From the NCBI GenBank assembly GCA_036435485.1, contig CM071600.1:54991546-55055545 (forward strand): a DNA stretch of 64,000 nt. Direction: 5' to 3'. The notes beneath the pieces were generated by a model. It had not been told where the DNA came from. It saw only the letters and a list, made by a program, of their open reading frames with translations, and did not search any database. Both the position numbers and the translations under genes were made by a program. The DNA comes from Saposhnikovia divaricata. Taxonomy: Eukaryota > Streptophyta > Magnoliopsida > Apiales > Apiaceae. Below are positions 56,020 through 64,000 of the stretch, in pieces; the stretch's first letter is position 1; the number at the start of each line of letters is the position of its first letter.

Positions 56020-58362
56020 ACACATTGTCTCGCTCAAATTTGAAGTTTTTGACCATTGGCACACCAGACAAGCTGAGACGTACATGGCAATTTGTTTTTG
56101 CATCCCCGACCAGTACCACGACGTGGGTAATCCTGAAGCAATGAATGTACCAGCGGAGAAGCACTAGGAATAACAATCCTGTCTTTAAATTTCTAGATGC
56201 CCTGTTCGATGTGATATCCTTTCGACACCTTTTTCCTGATGCCAAGTCCCCCACGAGTTGCTGAATAAATGGGTCCTTATGAATTAAGGTTTGAACATCC
56301 TCCCATTTTGGCCAACCCGATAACACCATAGCACATAATTCAATTGGGCCTGGAAATTCGCGTGACAAGGCATCCGCCACCTTGTTGGAAATTCCGGATC
56401 TGTAGTGTATCTCAAAATCGTACCCCATCAGTTTGCTTACTGATAGAGTATATTTTTATATATATTTTAGATGATTTTATTCTCATATTTATTATGTCTT
56501 GCACTGATTTGGATATTTATTTACTAGATTTTGATGTTTTATTGTAGGATACAAGGAATTTCTAAACATGGAAGGATTTGGAGAAAAAGATCTATTTTGG
56601 AGCTATATTAGAAGAAAATTCGGAATTATGGGACTACACGGGGTCTTGACGTTGTTTGGGCCATAACTTGAGTTCCAGAAGTTCGATTTCAGCGATCTTA
56701 TAGTCCACGCGAAGCTTGTCGAATTCTCTTTAATTCAGAGGTGGTCTAGTAAGCAAAATCCAGTTTAAACAGCCCAGAAACAGAGGAGAACAGACAGCTA
56801 CGAAATTTTATTAGAGAATCCTAGTCGGTTTACAAGACTTATTTGTAAATTTATTAAAGCATTAAAATACTTTATTATTAGGGGGAGATTTGGATGATTA
56901 CTGCTTATAACGTAGGTAGAGAGAGGGAACGTACTTTATATTTGAGGAGCTAGGGTTTTACTTTCTCTATCTCTTTCATTACTTTGTTTTAGGTGGATAT
57001 TTGTTCTTCATTAATTCAAGGTACTTCTTTATCTTCTCTTGTTTTAATAGTATATGTTTTACATGGCTTTCATAATTGTTTTCCTTGTTCTAATTCCTAG
57101 CATGAGTGAGTAGTTATATTCTAGGGTTCAAGGGGAAACCATGTTTATACCATGATATTGGATTGATTTTCACAGTAGTTTGACTGGTTTAAGTCATTCT
57201 AATTGATGTGTTTTAGTGTTTAGTTTGTGTAAATGGCCAATATCACATATTAATTGTATGCAATAATGGTAATGGATCGAGAGATAATGTACTAATTAGA
57301 GGCACACATACAATTAGCCGAATGAATGTGAATGCGAGAGCATCATTGGATTTCTGAGAACGTCGATACTCGAGAGAGATTAACATATATTCTAATTATT
57401 TGACCAACTGAATTACTAAAAGTTATTATTGTGTAAGCATGTTTCGAGAGTGTTAATACTCGAGAGAGATTGACATACTCTAGCTACATGACCATTTTAG
57501 TTGCTTTAGCTTAAAACCAATTTGGTGTGAACATGGTGAACCCGATTGCCCGCTAGGTTTTAAATAATTTGTTAATCATCTATTTACTTAGTACTAATTT
57601 AGTTTAATTTGTTAGTGAGTTAATATTCTCATCAAATAATCGTTTATCCTTGAAACAATTGATAATAATTGAATCGGAATCGGTAAAACCTGTCTCCTTG
57701 TGGATACGACCCGCTTGCCATTCTGTACTAGCAATAGACACCGTGCACTTGCGGTTAGATATAATTTGACACATCACTTACCCACTTTTGATACTCCCCT
57801 ATTGCGCGTTGCTCCAAGAGGAATTTTAGACTTTGCTGGTCTATTTGTATTGTAAATCGTCTTCCTAGAAGATAATGTCTCTATTTTAATACCGCCAACA
57901 TGATATCCATTAACTATTTCTCATAGATCGATTTAACCCTTGCTCTCATACCCAAGACTTTGCTGAAATACACAATTGGATGGCCTTCTTGCGATAAAAC
58001 TGCCCTAAACCCAAACCCGGAGGCGTCCGTTTCCACTACAAAATGTTTGCTGAAATTGGGCATTGTCAAAAGCGGGGCCTACTGTATATATTTTTTAAGT
58101 TGTGGTTGTTCAAATGATGCAGAAGCATCTTGAGTCCAACCAAACTGATCCTTACTCGTCTGGTCAGTCAGGGTTTGTGCTATATTGGCATAGCCCGCTA
58201 TGAACTTGCGGTAGTAGCCGGTAAATCCGAGAAACCCCTTCAACTCTTTCAGATTCTTTAGGAAAGGCCAGTCCTGCATAGCCTTCACCTTATCAGGGTC
58301 CACAGCTACCCCTTCATTTGAGATGATGTGGCCCAAATATGCAAAACATCGACCAAACTCAT
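56020..58362 (-). pseudogene. Chromovirus-like Ty3/gypsy pol fragment, split by a solo LTR
   Basis: Minus-strand remnant of reverse transcriptase thumb through RNase H. From the right: YEFGRCFAYLGHIISNEG, VKAMQDWPFLKNLKELKG and LGFTGYYRKFIAGYANIA; then, after frame changes, VVETDASGFGFRAVLSQEG, HPIVYFSKVLG and QQSLKFLLEQRAIGEYQKWV. A solo LTR interrupts here, and the protein resumes as SKLMGYDFEIHYRSG and SNKVADALSREF. Several stops and frameshifts are present and there is no integrase or gag. The protein style (GYDFEI.YR.G..N.VADALSR) is that of plant chromoviruses, clearly different from the two Tat elements. Confidence 0.85.
56441..57776 (+). mobile_element. Solo LTR, 1,336 bp
   Basis: Begins TGATAGAGTATA and ends GACACATCA, flanked by perfect 5-bp repeats CTTAC (56436-56440 and 57777-57781). 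Removing it and one CTTAC restores a continuous RNase H reading frame in the interrupted pol, which confirms both ends. Its last ~200 bp match the truncated LTR at 58363-58567, so both come from one family. It shares a diverged block with LTR-a/b (CAGCGATCTTA and CGCGAAGCTTG). Confidence 0.92.
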
Positions 58363-58573
58363 ATTTTTAATCATCTACTTAGTACTAATTTAGTTTAATT
58401 TGTTAGTGAGTTAATATTCTCATCAAATAATCATTTATCCTTAAAACAATTGATAATAATTGAATCAGAATCGATAAAACCTATCTCCTTGTAGATACGA
58501 CCCGCTTGCCATTTTGTACTAGCAATAGACACCGTGCGCTTGCGGTTAGATATAATTTGACACATCAAGTTTT

Positions 58574-58591
58574 TGGCACCGCTGCCGGGGA
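58574..58591 (+). promoter_or_regulatory. Primer binding site of the Athila-like element
   Basis: TGGCACCGCTGCCGGGGA, six bases after the LTR end. TGGCRCCG(T/C)TGCCGGGGA sites are typical of Athila-group elements. The intervening AGTTTT is also what follows the LTRs of the tandem array, where the primer site itself is gone. Confidence 0.75.
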
Positions 58592-58718
58592 GACAGCTAG
58601 TTTCTGTTGATTTTAATTTGGTTGTTTAGATTGTTTCTATTGTCTCATTGGAACTTTGGTTTCGATTGAGGCAAGTTTTACTGCTTTTCTTGGCTTTGTT
58701 GAGTGTTTACAGGTTATA

Positions 58719-59507
58719 ATGGGTGAAATTTATACTTTAACACTCCTCTCTTCCATGTTGGAGGCACAAACTCAGGGAGTTGCCTCATTGCAGACTACAG
58801 AGCCCACTGCACATCCGATGGGTATCAATGAGATGTCACAAGTGGCCCCTAAAACTCACAATTTTTGTCCAATTTGTGGTGTCCATGGTCACTATGGTTA
58901 TGAATGCTCTTACAATATTTATAATTCTCAGAGTGCTCAGTGGGGACAAATGAATTCTTTTGAAGAAAGATATGGGTACAATCAGTACTCTAATACTTGT
59001 GATCAAGAATGGATGGGTCAATCGACATTCTCATACATGGACATCGGTGTTCAAAATTTTTCATGTCATGATCAACAACAATTTGAGCAACAATATTATC
59101 AGCCATATGAGCAGCCTCCACTACAAGAAGAGCTACAGGTTTCTCAAACCAATGTAGATGTGCAACCAGATCAAACGAGTGAGTTGTGGGATATGCTGAT
59201 AAAGTTAAAAAGTAGTTTTGATGAGACCACCGAGATGATTGAAGACGTCAAAAATCAGAAATTGGTGATGGAGACTGAAATTGTAAAGTTGGATAGCTCT
59301 TCTACTACATGGCAATTCGATTCTTTACCATCACAATCTATCCAATCAGAAGAGGACTTGACTGCTCTCATTCTCACAAGTGATCAGGAATATGATAGTT
59401 TCTCGATGTGTGTTGATGATGTGACCATTAATAAAGAAAAGGAGCATGCCACTGATGACAAGATCAATGATGTTGCTGCTGAGGACAATGTGAGTATGAT
59501 GAGGTAA
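58719..59507 (+). CDS. Gag-like ORF with CCHC zinc knuckle
   Basis: 262 residues from ATG 58719, directly after an acceptor-like TTTACAGGTTATA. A zinc knuckle, CPICGVHGHYGYEC (C-x2-C-x4-H-x4-C, about residues 49-62), marks it as nucleocapsid-like. It is followed by a Gln/Tyr/Asn/Pro-rich stretch (QQQFEQQYYQPYEQPP) and an acidic coiled-coil-like part. A normal gag capsid domain is missing, so this is a shortened gag or the remaining C-terminal half. The frame ends at TAA 59505-59507; the sequence in the next frame (YDEVTKESNTEIVVSLPQLL) looks like its natural continuation, so a single-base frameshift near 59495 probably splits one longer protein. Confidence 0.6.
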   Translation: MGEIYTLTLLSSMLEAQTQGVASLQTTEPTAHPMGINEMSQVAPKTHNFCPICGVHGHYGYECSYNIYNSQSAQWGQMNSFEERYGYNQYSNTCDQEWMGQSTFSYMDIGVQNFSCHDQQQFEQQYYQPYEQPPLQEELQVSQTNVDVQPDQTSELWDMLIKLKSSFDETTEMIEDVKNQKLVMETEIVKLDSSSTTWQFDSLPSQSIQSEEDLTALILTSDQEYDSFSMCVDDVTINKEKEHATDDKINDVAAEDNVSMMR

Positions 59508-59509
59508 CA

Positions 59510-60127
59510 AAAGAAAGCAATACGGAGATAGTTGTTTCTCTTCCACAACTTCTGCCTAAGCTACCATTCCCAAATCGAAACATAGCTCATGTGGATCAGG
59601 ATCAATGGTTTGGTATTGGTAAATTTGCTCTCGATCTGGCCTCTAATTACAAGGCTCCTTTTCTTGAGAGTACTTGCTACAAGATTGATGTGATAACAGT
59701 TGTCCAAGATGATCGTTCTCAAATTTTGATTGGTGATCCATACAAAGTGGCTCATAAGTGGGAAGTTCAGGAAGAAGGAGAAAATGGAAGTGTCTGCTTA
59801 ACCAATGATGTGATAAGCCAAGGTTTTCGAATGGCTCCTGAAAAAGTAAGGAGTGAAGACAAGCCACCACCAGAACCTCCACCTTATGTCAAGGGAGTTC
59901 GTTATTTTCGTGGTGTTGAATTTTATCGTTGTTTTATCACAAAGTTTTCCAAAATTACACAAGCATTTATTGAATTGTTGCTTATTAATATCATATTTTA
60001 TTTTACTGATGCTTGTTTGAAGACTTTCTGTAGGATGAAGACAACCATTAATACTCCTAATACTTTTTGTGGTGGCGAGTTTATGATTGAGAAAGGGGAT
60101 GTTCCGTCTTTACCCGAGCATTTTTGA
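59510..60127 (+). CDS. Second ORF of the Athila-like element, unknown function
   Basis: Open from about 59500 to TGA 60125-60127; the first ATG is at 59591, giving 178 residues. It reads DQDQWFGIGKFALDLASNYK, YKIDVITVVQDDRSQILIG and later VKGVRYFRGVEFYRCFITKF. A hydrophobic stretch (FIELLLINIIFYFTDACL, about residues 124-141) could be one membrane segment. No retroviral enzyme motif is seen. It may be an envelope-like or captured protein, or the C-terminal part of the preceding ORF after a frameshift. I do not recognise the family. Confidence 0.45.
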   Translation, partial: KESNTEIVVSLPQLLPKLPFPNRNIAHVDQDQWFGIGKFALDLASNYKAPFLESTCYKIDVITVVQDDRSQILIGDPYKVAHKWEVQEEGENGSVCLTNDVISQGFRMAPEKVRSEDKPPPEPPPYVKGVRYFRGVEFYRCFITKFSKITQAFIELLLINIIFYFTDACLKTFCRMKTTINTPNTFCGGEFMIEKGDVPSLPEHF

Positions 60128-60140
60128 GGAGGTCGAGCTA

Positions 60141-60729
60141 ATGACCTTAAAAAATAGCGCTTCTTGGGAGACAACCCAAGATTCTTGTAAAATTATTAAA
60201 AAAAAAATCAAACTTTCTTTTAATCTTTTTAGGTAGAATTTTTGTATTTTATTTTATTTTTATTCCCCCAAGGTGTTTTGATAATTTGATGTGAAGTGTT
60301 TCAGGTAAATAAGATTTTTCTTCTGATATATATGGTGCACCAAATTGCAGAATTTTGTAAACATTTTGGATGATAATTGCGATACCTATATGGATTGTTT
60401 AATGAACTACATGTCCTGTGCTTATTCTCTGTTGCGAGGAGCTAGCCTGAACAAGAAAATAAAAAAAAAAAATGAAGAATACATGTGGTGCAATTTTGCT
60501 TCCTGCGGTGCGATAGGCCCCTGTATTAAAAGACAACGAAAAGAGAGGTGAAGCCCGCGCCCCGCGGTTTGATTCCAGTTACCCACGGTGCCTCCATCTC
60601 CTCTACAACATGTTGTACAAACATGTTAACCACCTGTACAAATGTCTACTTATATAATATATTACTTATTAGTTTTTTTTAATCATTAATTAATGTATTT
60701 ATGTACAAATATAACTATATATGTTTTAT

Positions 60730-60730
<1 letters not shown>
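60141..60730. other. Non-coding DNA after the Athila-like ORFs
   Basis: Probably the 3' region of the same element. A small GC-rich patch lies at 60547-60600 (GCCCGCGCCCCGCGG). No frame or LTR start was recognised. Confidence 0.4.
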
Positions 60731-60805
<75 letters not shown>

Positions 60806-60826
60806 CAACAATTATTATTATTATCA

Positions 60827-60885
<59 letters not shown>

Positions 60886-60886
60886 G
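60731..60886. repeat. Compound (ATT)n microsatellite, ~50 units
   Basis: Three ATT runs (60731-60805, 60811-60824, 60828-60886) separated by CAACA-like and CAA interruptions. It generates artificial Ile, Leu and Tyr homopolymer frames in all three phases, which were ignored. Confidence 0.98.
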
Positions 60887-61320
60887 AATACATTATATTT
60901 CATTATAATATATGTTTTTTTTCTTTTCAATTTTTTTCTTTTTTTTCCTTTTCTAAATACTATTTCGTATTGTAAAATAACTTATATCGTAACTATATTT
61001 TATATATTATCTATAGTAATATTTATGTAAGACATGATTTGTATTATACATGTTATGTATTTTATTAAAAAAAATTAAGAAAAAACGTTTTGTAATTATT
61101 AACTTAAATAAATATTTATATTATGTATCCTGCCTCTAGTTGTATATGTTTTGTGTTATGTGCATGTACTACTGTTCTACCAGCTACACCCAGTGTTTCC
61201 TCCGACAAGTTGCTGAGCTAAAAGCAAATCAAATTTAAATTCTACAAGTACAAGACAGGATGGGAAAATAATTGGATGACATCTTTGCTTCTCTTCAGAG
61301 ATATTTTTCACACTCGACAC
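60887..61320. other. AT-rich DNA, nothing recognised
   Basis: No supported gene or element between the microsatellite and the TCCGAATCCG repeat. Confidence 0.5.
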
Positions 61321-61505
61321 CTTGATTTAGGGCTGTCAATCGGATAAAACGGATACGGATACAGCTATATCCGAATCCGAATCCGGGAATTCGAAATCGT
61401 ATCCGAATCCGTATCCGAATTCGGAAATATCCGGGAAAAAAAATCCGTATCCGAATCCGCCGGATATTATCCGGATACGAATAATATCCGGATCCGAATC
61501 CAGCT
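61321..61505. repeat. Degenerate short repeat of ATCCGAATCCG type
   Basis: ATCCGAATCCG, ATCCGTATCCG and ATCCGGATACG variants recur about a dozen times, many overlapping their own inverse (CCGGATATTATCCGG at about 61462). The Ile/Arg repeat frame on the minus strand is an artefact. It begins with GGGCTGTCAATCGGAT, a phrase seen at the edges of some plant dispersed repeats. Confidence 0.7.
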
Positions 61506-61759
61506 CTCAAAAAAATGATAAAATTTTCTGAAATTTGCAAATTACCAGAAAAAAATAAATTAAAATGATAAATTCAGAATAATCATAAATCAAATTAGTC
61601 ATCTAAACAAGCAAATAGATAGTAAAAAATTCTGAACACTTTCTTTGATGCAATTCATCAATAACAATCTTTGATGCAATTCATCAATAACAAAAAACAA
61701 CCTAATTTATAATTTATCTACTTTTCCTTTTCTTTTTCTACTAATGCAGGTGCAGCCTA

Positions 61760-61877
61760 ATATGATGCAGCCTGAGCCTTGCTGCGCGAACTTCTGAACA
61801 GCTTGAACTGCAAAATATTCTCTGGTGGTATAGCAAAGTCAGCAACATTGTCTTTAAGCCAGGGATCAGGGATGTGC
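61760..61877 (-). pseudogene. Terminal-exon-like fragment, unrecognised
   Basis: On the minus strand a good acceptor (TTTGCAAATTTCAG) precedes an open stretch starting at 61877. Taken with one leading base it reads HIPDPWLKDNVADFAIPPEN then ILQFKLFRSSRSKAQAASY and a TAG. Protein-like, ends in a stop as a last exon would. Its phase does not fit the CPN60-like exon upstream, so the two probably come from different genes. Family not recognised. Confidence 0.45.
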
Positions 61878-62027
61878 CTGAAATTTGCAAAACAACGGAG
61901 TTAGCAAAATATTCAAGGAAATGCTCGTACACAAAACGGGAGATATACATGACGTTAAAATGCATGAGCAAATTGTCATTAATCAGGGAGAATTTGTTGA
62001 GGGAAAGAGAACTGAGTAGGTTTCCAC

Positions 62028-62096
62028 CTTTTTGCAAGACCCAAGCATTTCAATTCCAACTTTTTCAAGGGTCATACCAAGCTCATCGGTTATGAC
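62028..62096 (-). pseudogene. Mitochondrial CPN60 (HSP60)-like exon
   Basis: A 69-nt phase-0 exon on the minus strand encodes VITDELGMTLEKVGIEMLGS followed by CKK, bounded by an acceptor (CTCATAG) and a GTGG donor. The sequence closely follows the apical-domain segment of plant mitochondrial chaperonin 60, where VIT(D/E)ELG..LE.V...MLGSCKK is conserved. None of the neighbouring CPN60 exons is present, so it is an isolated fragment and not a gene. Confidence 0.6.
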
Positions 62097-62220
62097 CTAT
62101 GAGATACACATAAAATAAAGAAAAAAAATGAGTAAGCAGCATTGCCACATTAGATATGTATTCGTGCCATAATCAACTACACATCAATTAATGTGAAGAT
62201 TTCCCAAGTAATGGAATCAC

Positions 62221-62286
62221 CTGGATGGGAAGAGTAATCAACCCACCACAACAGACACCAGCAAAAAAGAACTCTGAAGATATACC
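62221..62286 (-). pseudogene. Hydrophobic exon fragment 2, unrecognised
   Basis: A 66-nt phase-0 exon, GISSEFFFAGVCCGGLITLP plus IQ, between a strong acceptor (GTCTTGCAG) and a GTGATT donor. Very hydrophobic, likely part of a membrane segment. In frame with the fragment at 62441-62496, so the two may be consecutive exons of one unknown membrane protein. Confidence 0.4.
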
Positions 62287-62440
62287 CTGCAAGACAAGTA
62301 GAGCCCTTTTAACCGAACAACAAGGCACTGAGCATTCTGTATTTCTTTAACTAACTTCTTATGGGATTAAAATTCCTGTTTTTTAATGATAGGAAACAAT
62401 AGACTTCTAGAGATGTCAAACAAGTATAAAAGAGAACTAC

Positions 62441-62496
62441 CAGTGCCCCTGCTAGGAAAGCTGTTGGATTTCTCACTCCAAGGGAAAAGCGTTCAA
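62441..62496 (-). pseudogene. Hydrophobic exon fragment 1, unrecognised
   Basis: A 56-nt exon-like stretch on the minus strand reads ERFSLGVRNPTAFLAGAL between an acceptor (GATATGTAG) and donor (GTAGTT). It joins in phase to 62286-62221. Confidence 0.4.
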
Positions 62497-62796
62497 CTAC
62501 ATATCAAATGCACAAAGTTGTCAATAAAAGGAACAAGAGTTAAGACAGATAATATATTGTTTATTACAGTGAGGGAAGAAAAGACATGAGAAATTAATTA
62601 GTATACATCTGGCTGTAAGACCATACACAAAGGTTATACAGACAATTATCGGGCACACCCCTATCATTCTCAATATTATTTGGGACAAGTAAGGACACAG
62701 CTGTACAACTAAATTTTAACTTGGGCACCGCTAATAAGCGTCGGGTAACTACACATCAACTAATGGCATGTAACTGCACAGGTATGTGTGTATGTA

Positions 62797-62832
62797 GGGA
62801 GGGGAGGGGAGGGGAGGGAGGGGGAGGGGGGG
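62797..62832 (+). repeat. G-rich tract (GGGGA)n
   Basis: Consecutive GGGGA-type units ending in a run of seven G. Four or more G-runs with one-base spacers could form a G-quadruplex. Confidence 0.85.
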
Positions 62833-62837
62833 CGAAG

Positions 62838-62930
62838 TTTACTTTGGCCTGGGGAATTGAACCAGTGGCCTTGAAGTTGCTACCCAAAGCCTCCGCCATC
62901 TCAAACACCATTTAGAGTTAAGGGGGTTGA
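62838..62930 (-). mobile_element. Possible SINE fragment
   Basis: On the minus strand a B-box-like GGTTCAATTCCCC (about 62856-62868) follows an A-box-like GAGATGGCGGAGGCTTTGGG at a tRNA-like distance. No tail or target duplication was found, so this is tentative. Confidence 0.3.
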
Positions 62931-63176
62931 ATTTTAACCATGTATCATCCAACACAGTTATTTCATTGACATAAGGTATGCACACATAGTGGAATTCAGA
63001 TCAAAGAAAATCAAAAGAACAACATATTTTGCACTTTAGAGTTTAAACTCACCAAAGTAGGGGGCTGTTTATGCTAAACTACAGAGTAAATTTACACAAA
63101 AATATATAACCTGAACTGATGTACAGGTCATAATATTACATGGAGGGGGGTGCTTAGTAAATTGTCATAAACTTAC

Positions 63177-63264
63177 CTGTCATATATAATGACCGTATCA
63201 GCAGTTGCCAGATTTATCCCCAAACCCCCAGCTCTGGTAGACTATTTGTTTGACTCCATTAATC
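63177..63264 (-). pseudogene. SNF2/CHD helicase exon fragment
   Basis: An 88-nt exon on the minus strand, bounded by TTGCAG and GTAAGT, encodes STRAGGLGINLATADTVIIYD. This is helicase motif V region of SNF2-family chromatin remodellers; INLATADTVIIYDS is the form found in CHD proteins such as PICKLE, and the split codon before DWNPH matches. An in-frame TAG lies just before STRAGG and the rest of the protein is absent, so this is a captured or degenerate fragment. Confidence 0.7.
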
Positions 63265-63329
63265 CTGCAAGAAAATACTCAAAATCAACCGTTAGTCTTA
63301 GGGTTTTACAAGCAAATGTAATTAACATA

Positions 63330-63336
63330 GTGTGTG

Positions 63337-63393
<57 letters not shown>
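63330..63393. repeat. (TG)n/(TA)n microsatellite
   Basis: GTGTGTGAGTGTGTGTG followed by a TA run of about 22 units. Confidence 0.98.
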
Positions 63394-63395
<2 letters not shown>

Positions 63396-64000
63396 CTGTC
63401 GAATTTCGAGATGTATCAATCGTTTTATGATGAAAAACGATGATAATTAACTTCGAAATCTGTTGATTTAACCAATCAAAGCTTAAAATATTATCAATTT
63501 AGTCGATTAATAGATACATAGACGGAATTTAGTGTGTATTCGCCGAGGAGATTCATAGAATTAGGGTTTTTGATCAAGAATTAAGAGAAGCGACGAGAGA
63601 GAGTTGAGAGAGATTTTAGGTTTGGAAATGGGCTGCGTACACAGTACTGAAAGCACATATAATTGTGTACATATATTTTCTAAAATAGAGGGCTAGGATT
63701 TATCATCTTATAGATCAATGGTTAGGATTTTAGGGTTTTATAATTATATGGACTGGGTATTGATATTGGGCTGGGCCAACTAAATTACAGCTGGATTGGA
63801 CTTGTTTGGCTGGGTCGTTTTAACTAAAATAATTAGAAAAATACTTAAATTTATATGAAAATATTTTTGTAAGAATATATAATATATAATTATATGTGTT
63901 TTACTAAGATCTCCAACCAATTTAATTTTTTAATTTTTGAAAATTTGGGAATATCACTAAATTAGATACATCTTGACATCCGTACGGTTGGATCGTCGAG
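63394..64000. other. Leader-like DNA on the minus strand and AT-rich window end
   Basis: On the minus strand 63640-63555 reads as CTCTCTCTCGTCGCTTCTC followed by AAAACCCTAATTCT, the vocabulary of a plant promoter/5' UTR. It lies upstream of the minus-strand exon fragments and might be their captured promoter. The rest is AT-rich DNA without a recognised gene. Confidence 0.35.

Larger units (their letters stand above)
58363..60140 (+). mobile_element. Athila-like non-autonomous element, 5'-truncated
   Basis: Starts with the 3' end of an LTR (58363-58567, same family as the solo LTR at 56441). A primer site TGGCACCGCTGCCGGGGA (58574-58591) follows, then a leader with an acceptor-like TTTACAG, then two ORFs. 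Just after the second ORF the non-coding phrase GGTCGAGCTAATGACC... and GGGAGACAACCCAAG resembles a block I associate with plant Athila elements. No protease, reverse transcriptase or integrase is present. The 3' LTR was not found, so the right end is open. Confidence 0.65.

Noticed and set aside
60693..61030. Three overlapping frames of poly-Ile, poly-Tyr and poly-Leu
   Set aside because: Direct result of the (ATT)n microsatellite; no protein-like flanks.

Overview
This window is plant nuclear DNA, most likely from a dicot. It is AT-rich, carries an intron-containing plant AGC kinase gene, and is otherwise packed with plant-type mobile elements: Tat-lineage Ty3/gypsy retrotransposons, a CACTA transposon, Tourist- and Mutator-type MITEs, an Au-like SINE and Helitron-like ends. 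I cannot name the species. No RNA gene or CRISPR array was seen.

Layout. 1-9,000: gene-poor DNA with Helitron-like 3' ends, two SINE families, a long-TIR fold-back element and a 203-bp Mutator-type MITE with a 9-bp target duplication. 9,100-13,730: the one convincing host gene, a two-coding-exon AGCVIII kinase resembling KIPK, with an intron in its 5' UTR. 14,710-37,045: a Tat-lineage retrotransposon on the minus strand (LTRs 745 bp, TSD CACCT) whose gag start is split by a second Tat element on the plus strand (25,603-36,154, LTRs 509 bp). Both have broken gag-pol frames. Each also carries, antisense to gag-pol, a three-exon gene that is open along its whole length with consistent splice phases.

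37,050-43,900: decayed repeats, two pseudogene-like stretches and a long LTR-like block ending in TGTGACGCCC. 43,900-56,020: a tandem LTR-internal-LTR-internal-LTR array of a non-autonomous element (LTR 1,498 bp, internal part about 838 bp, no recognisable primer site). It was later hit by a 4-kb Pack-type CACTA transposon carrying oligopeptide-transporter and ribosomal protein S12 pieces, a 622-bp Tourist-like MITE and a 1.84-kb solo LTR. For each insertion the empty site survives in a sister copy in this window. 56,020-60,640: a chromovirus-like pol fragment split by a 1,336-bp solo LTR, then an Athila-like non-autonomous element with two ORFs. 60,730-64,000: microsatellites and, on the minus strand, exon-sized fragments with good splice sites from unrelated genes (SNF2/CHD helicase, mitochondrial CPN60, an unrecognised hydrophobic protein), suggesting transduplication.

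Apart from the kinase, the recurring theme is element-borne genes: antisense spliced genes that stay open inside retrotransposons with damaged polyproteins, and host-gene exons carried by DNA transposons. LTR differences counted by eye (6 of 745 and 4 of 509) suggest both Tat insertions are recent.
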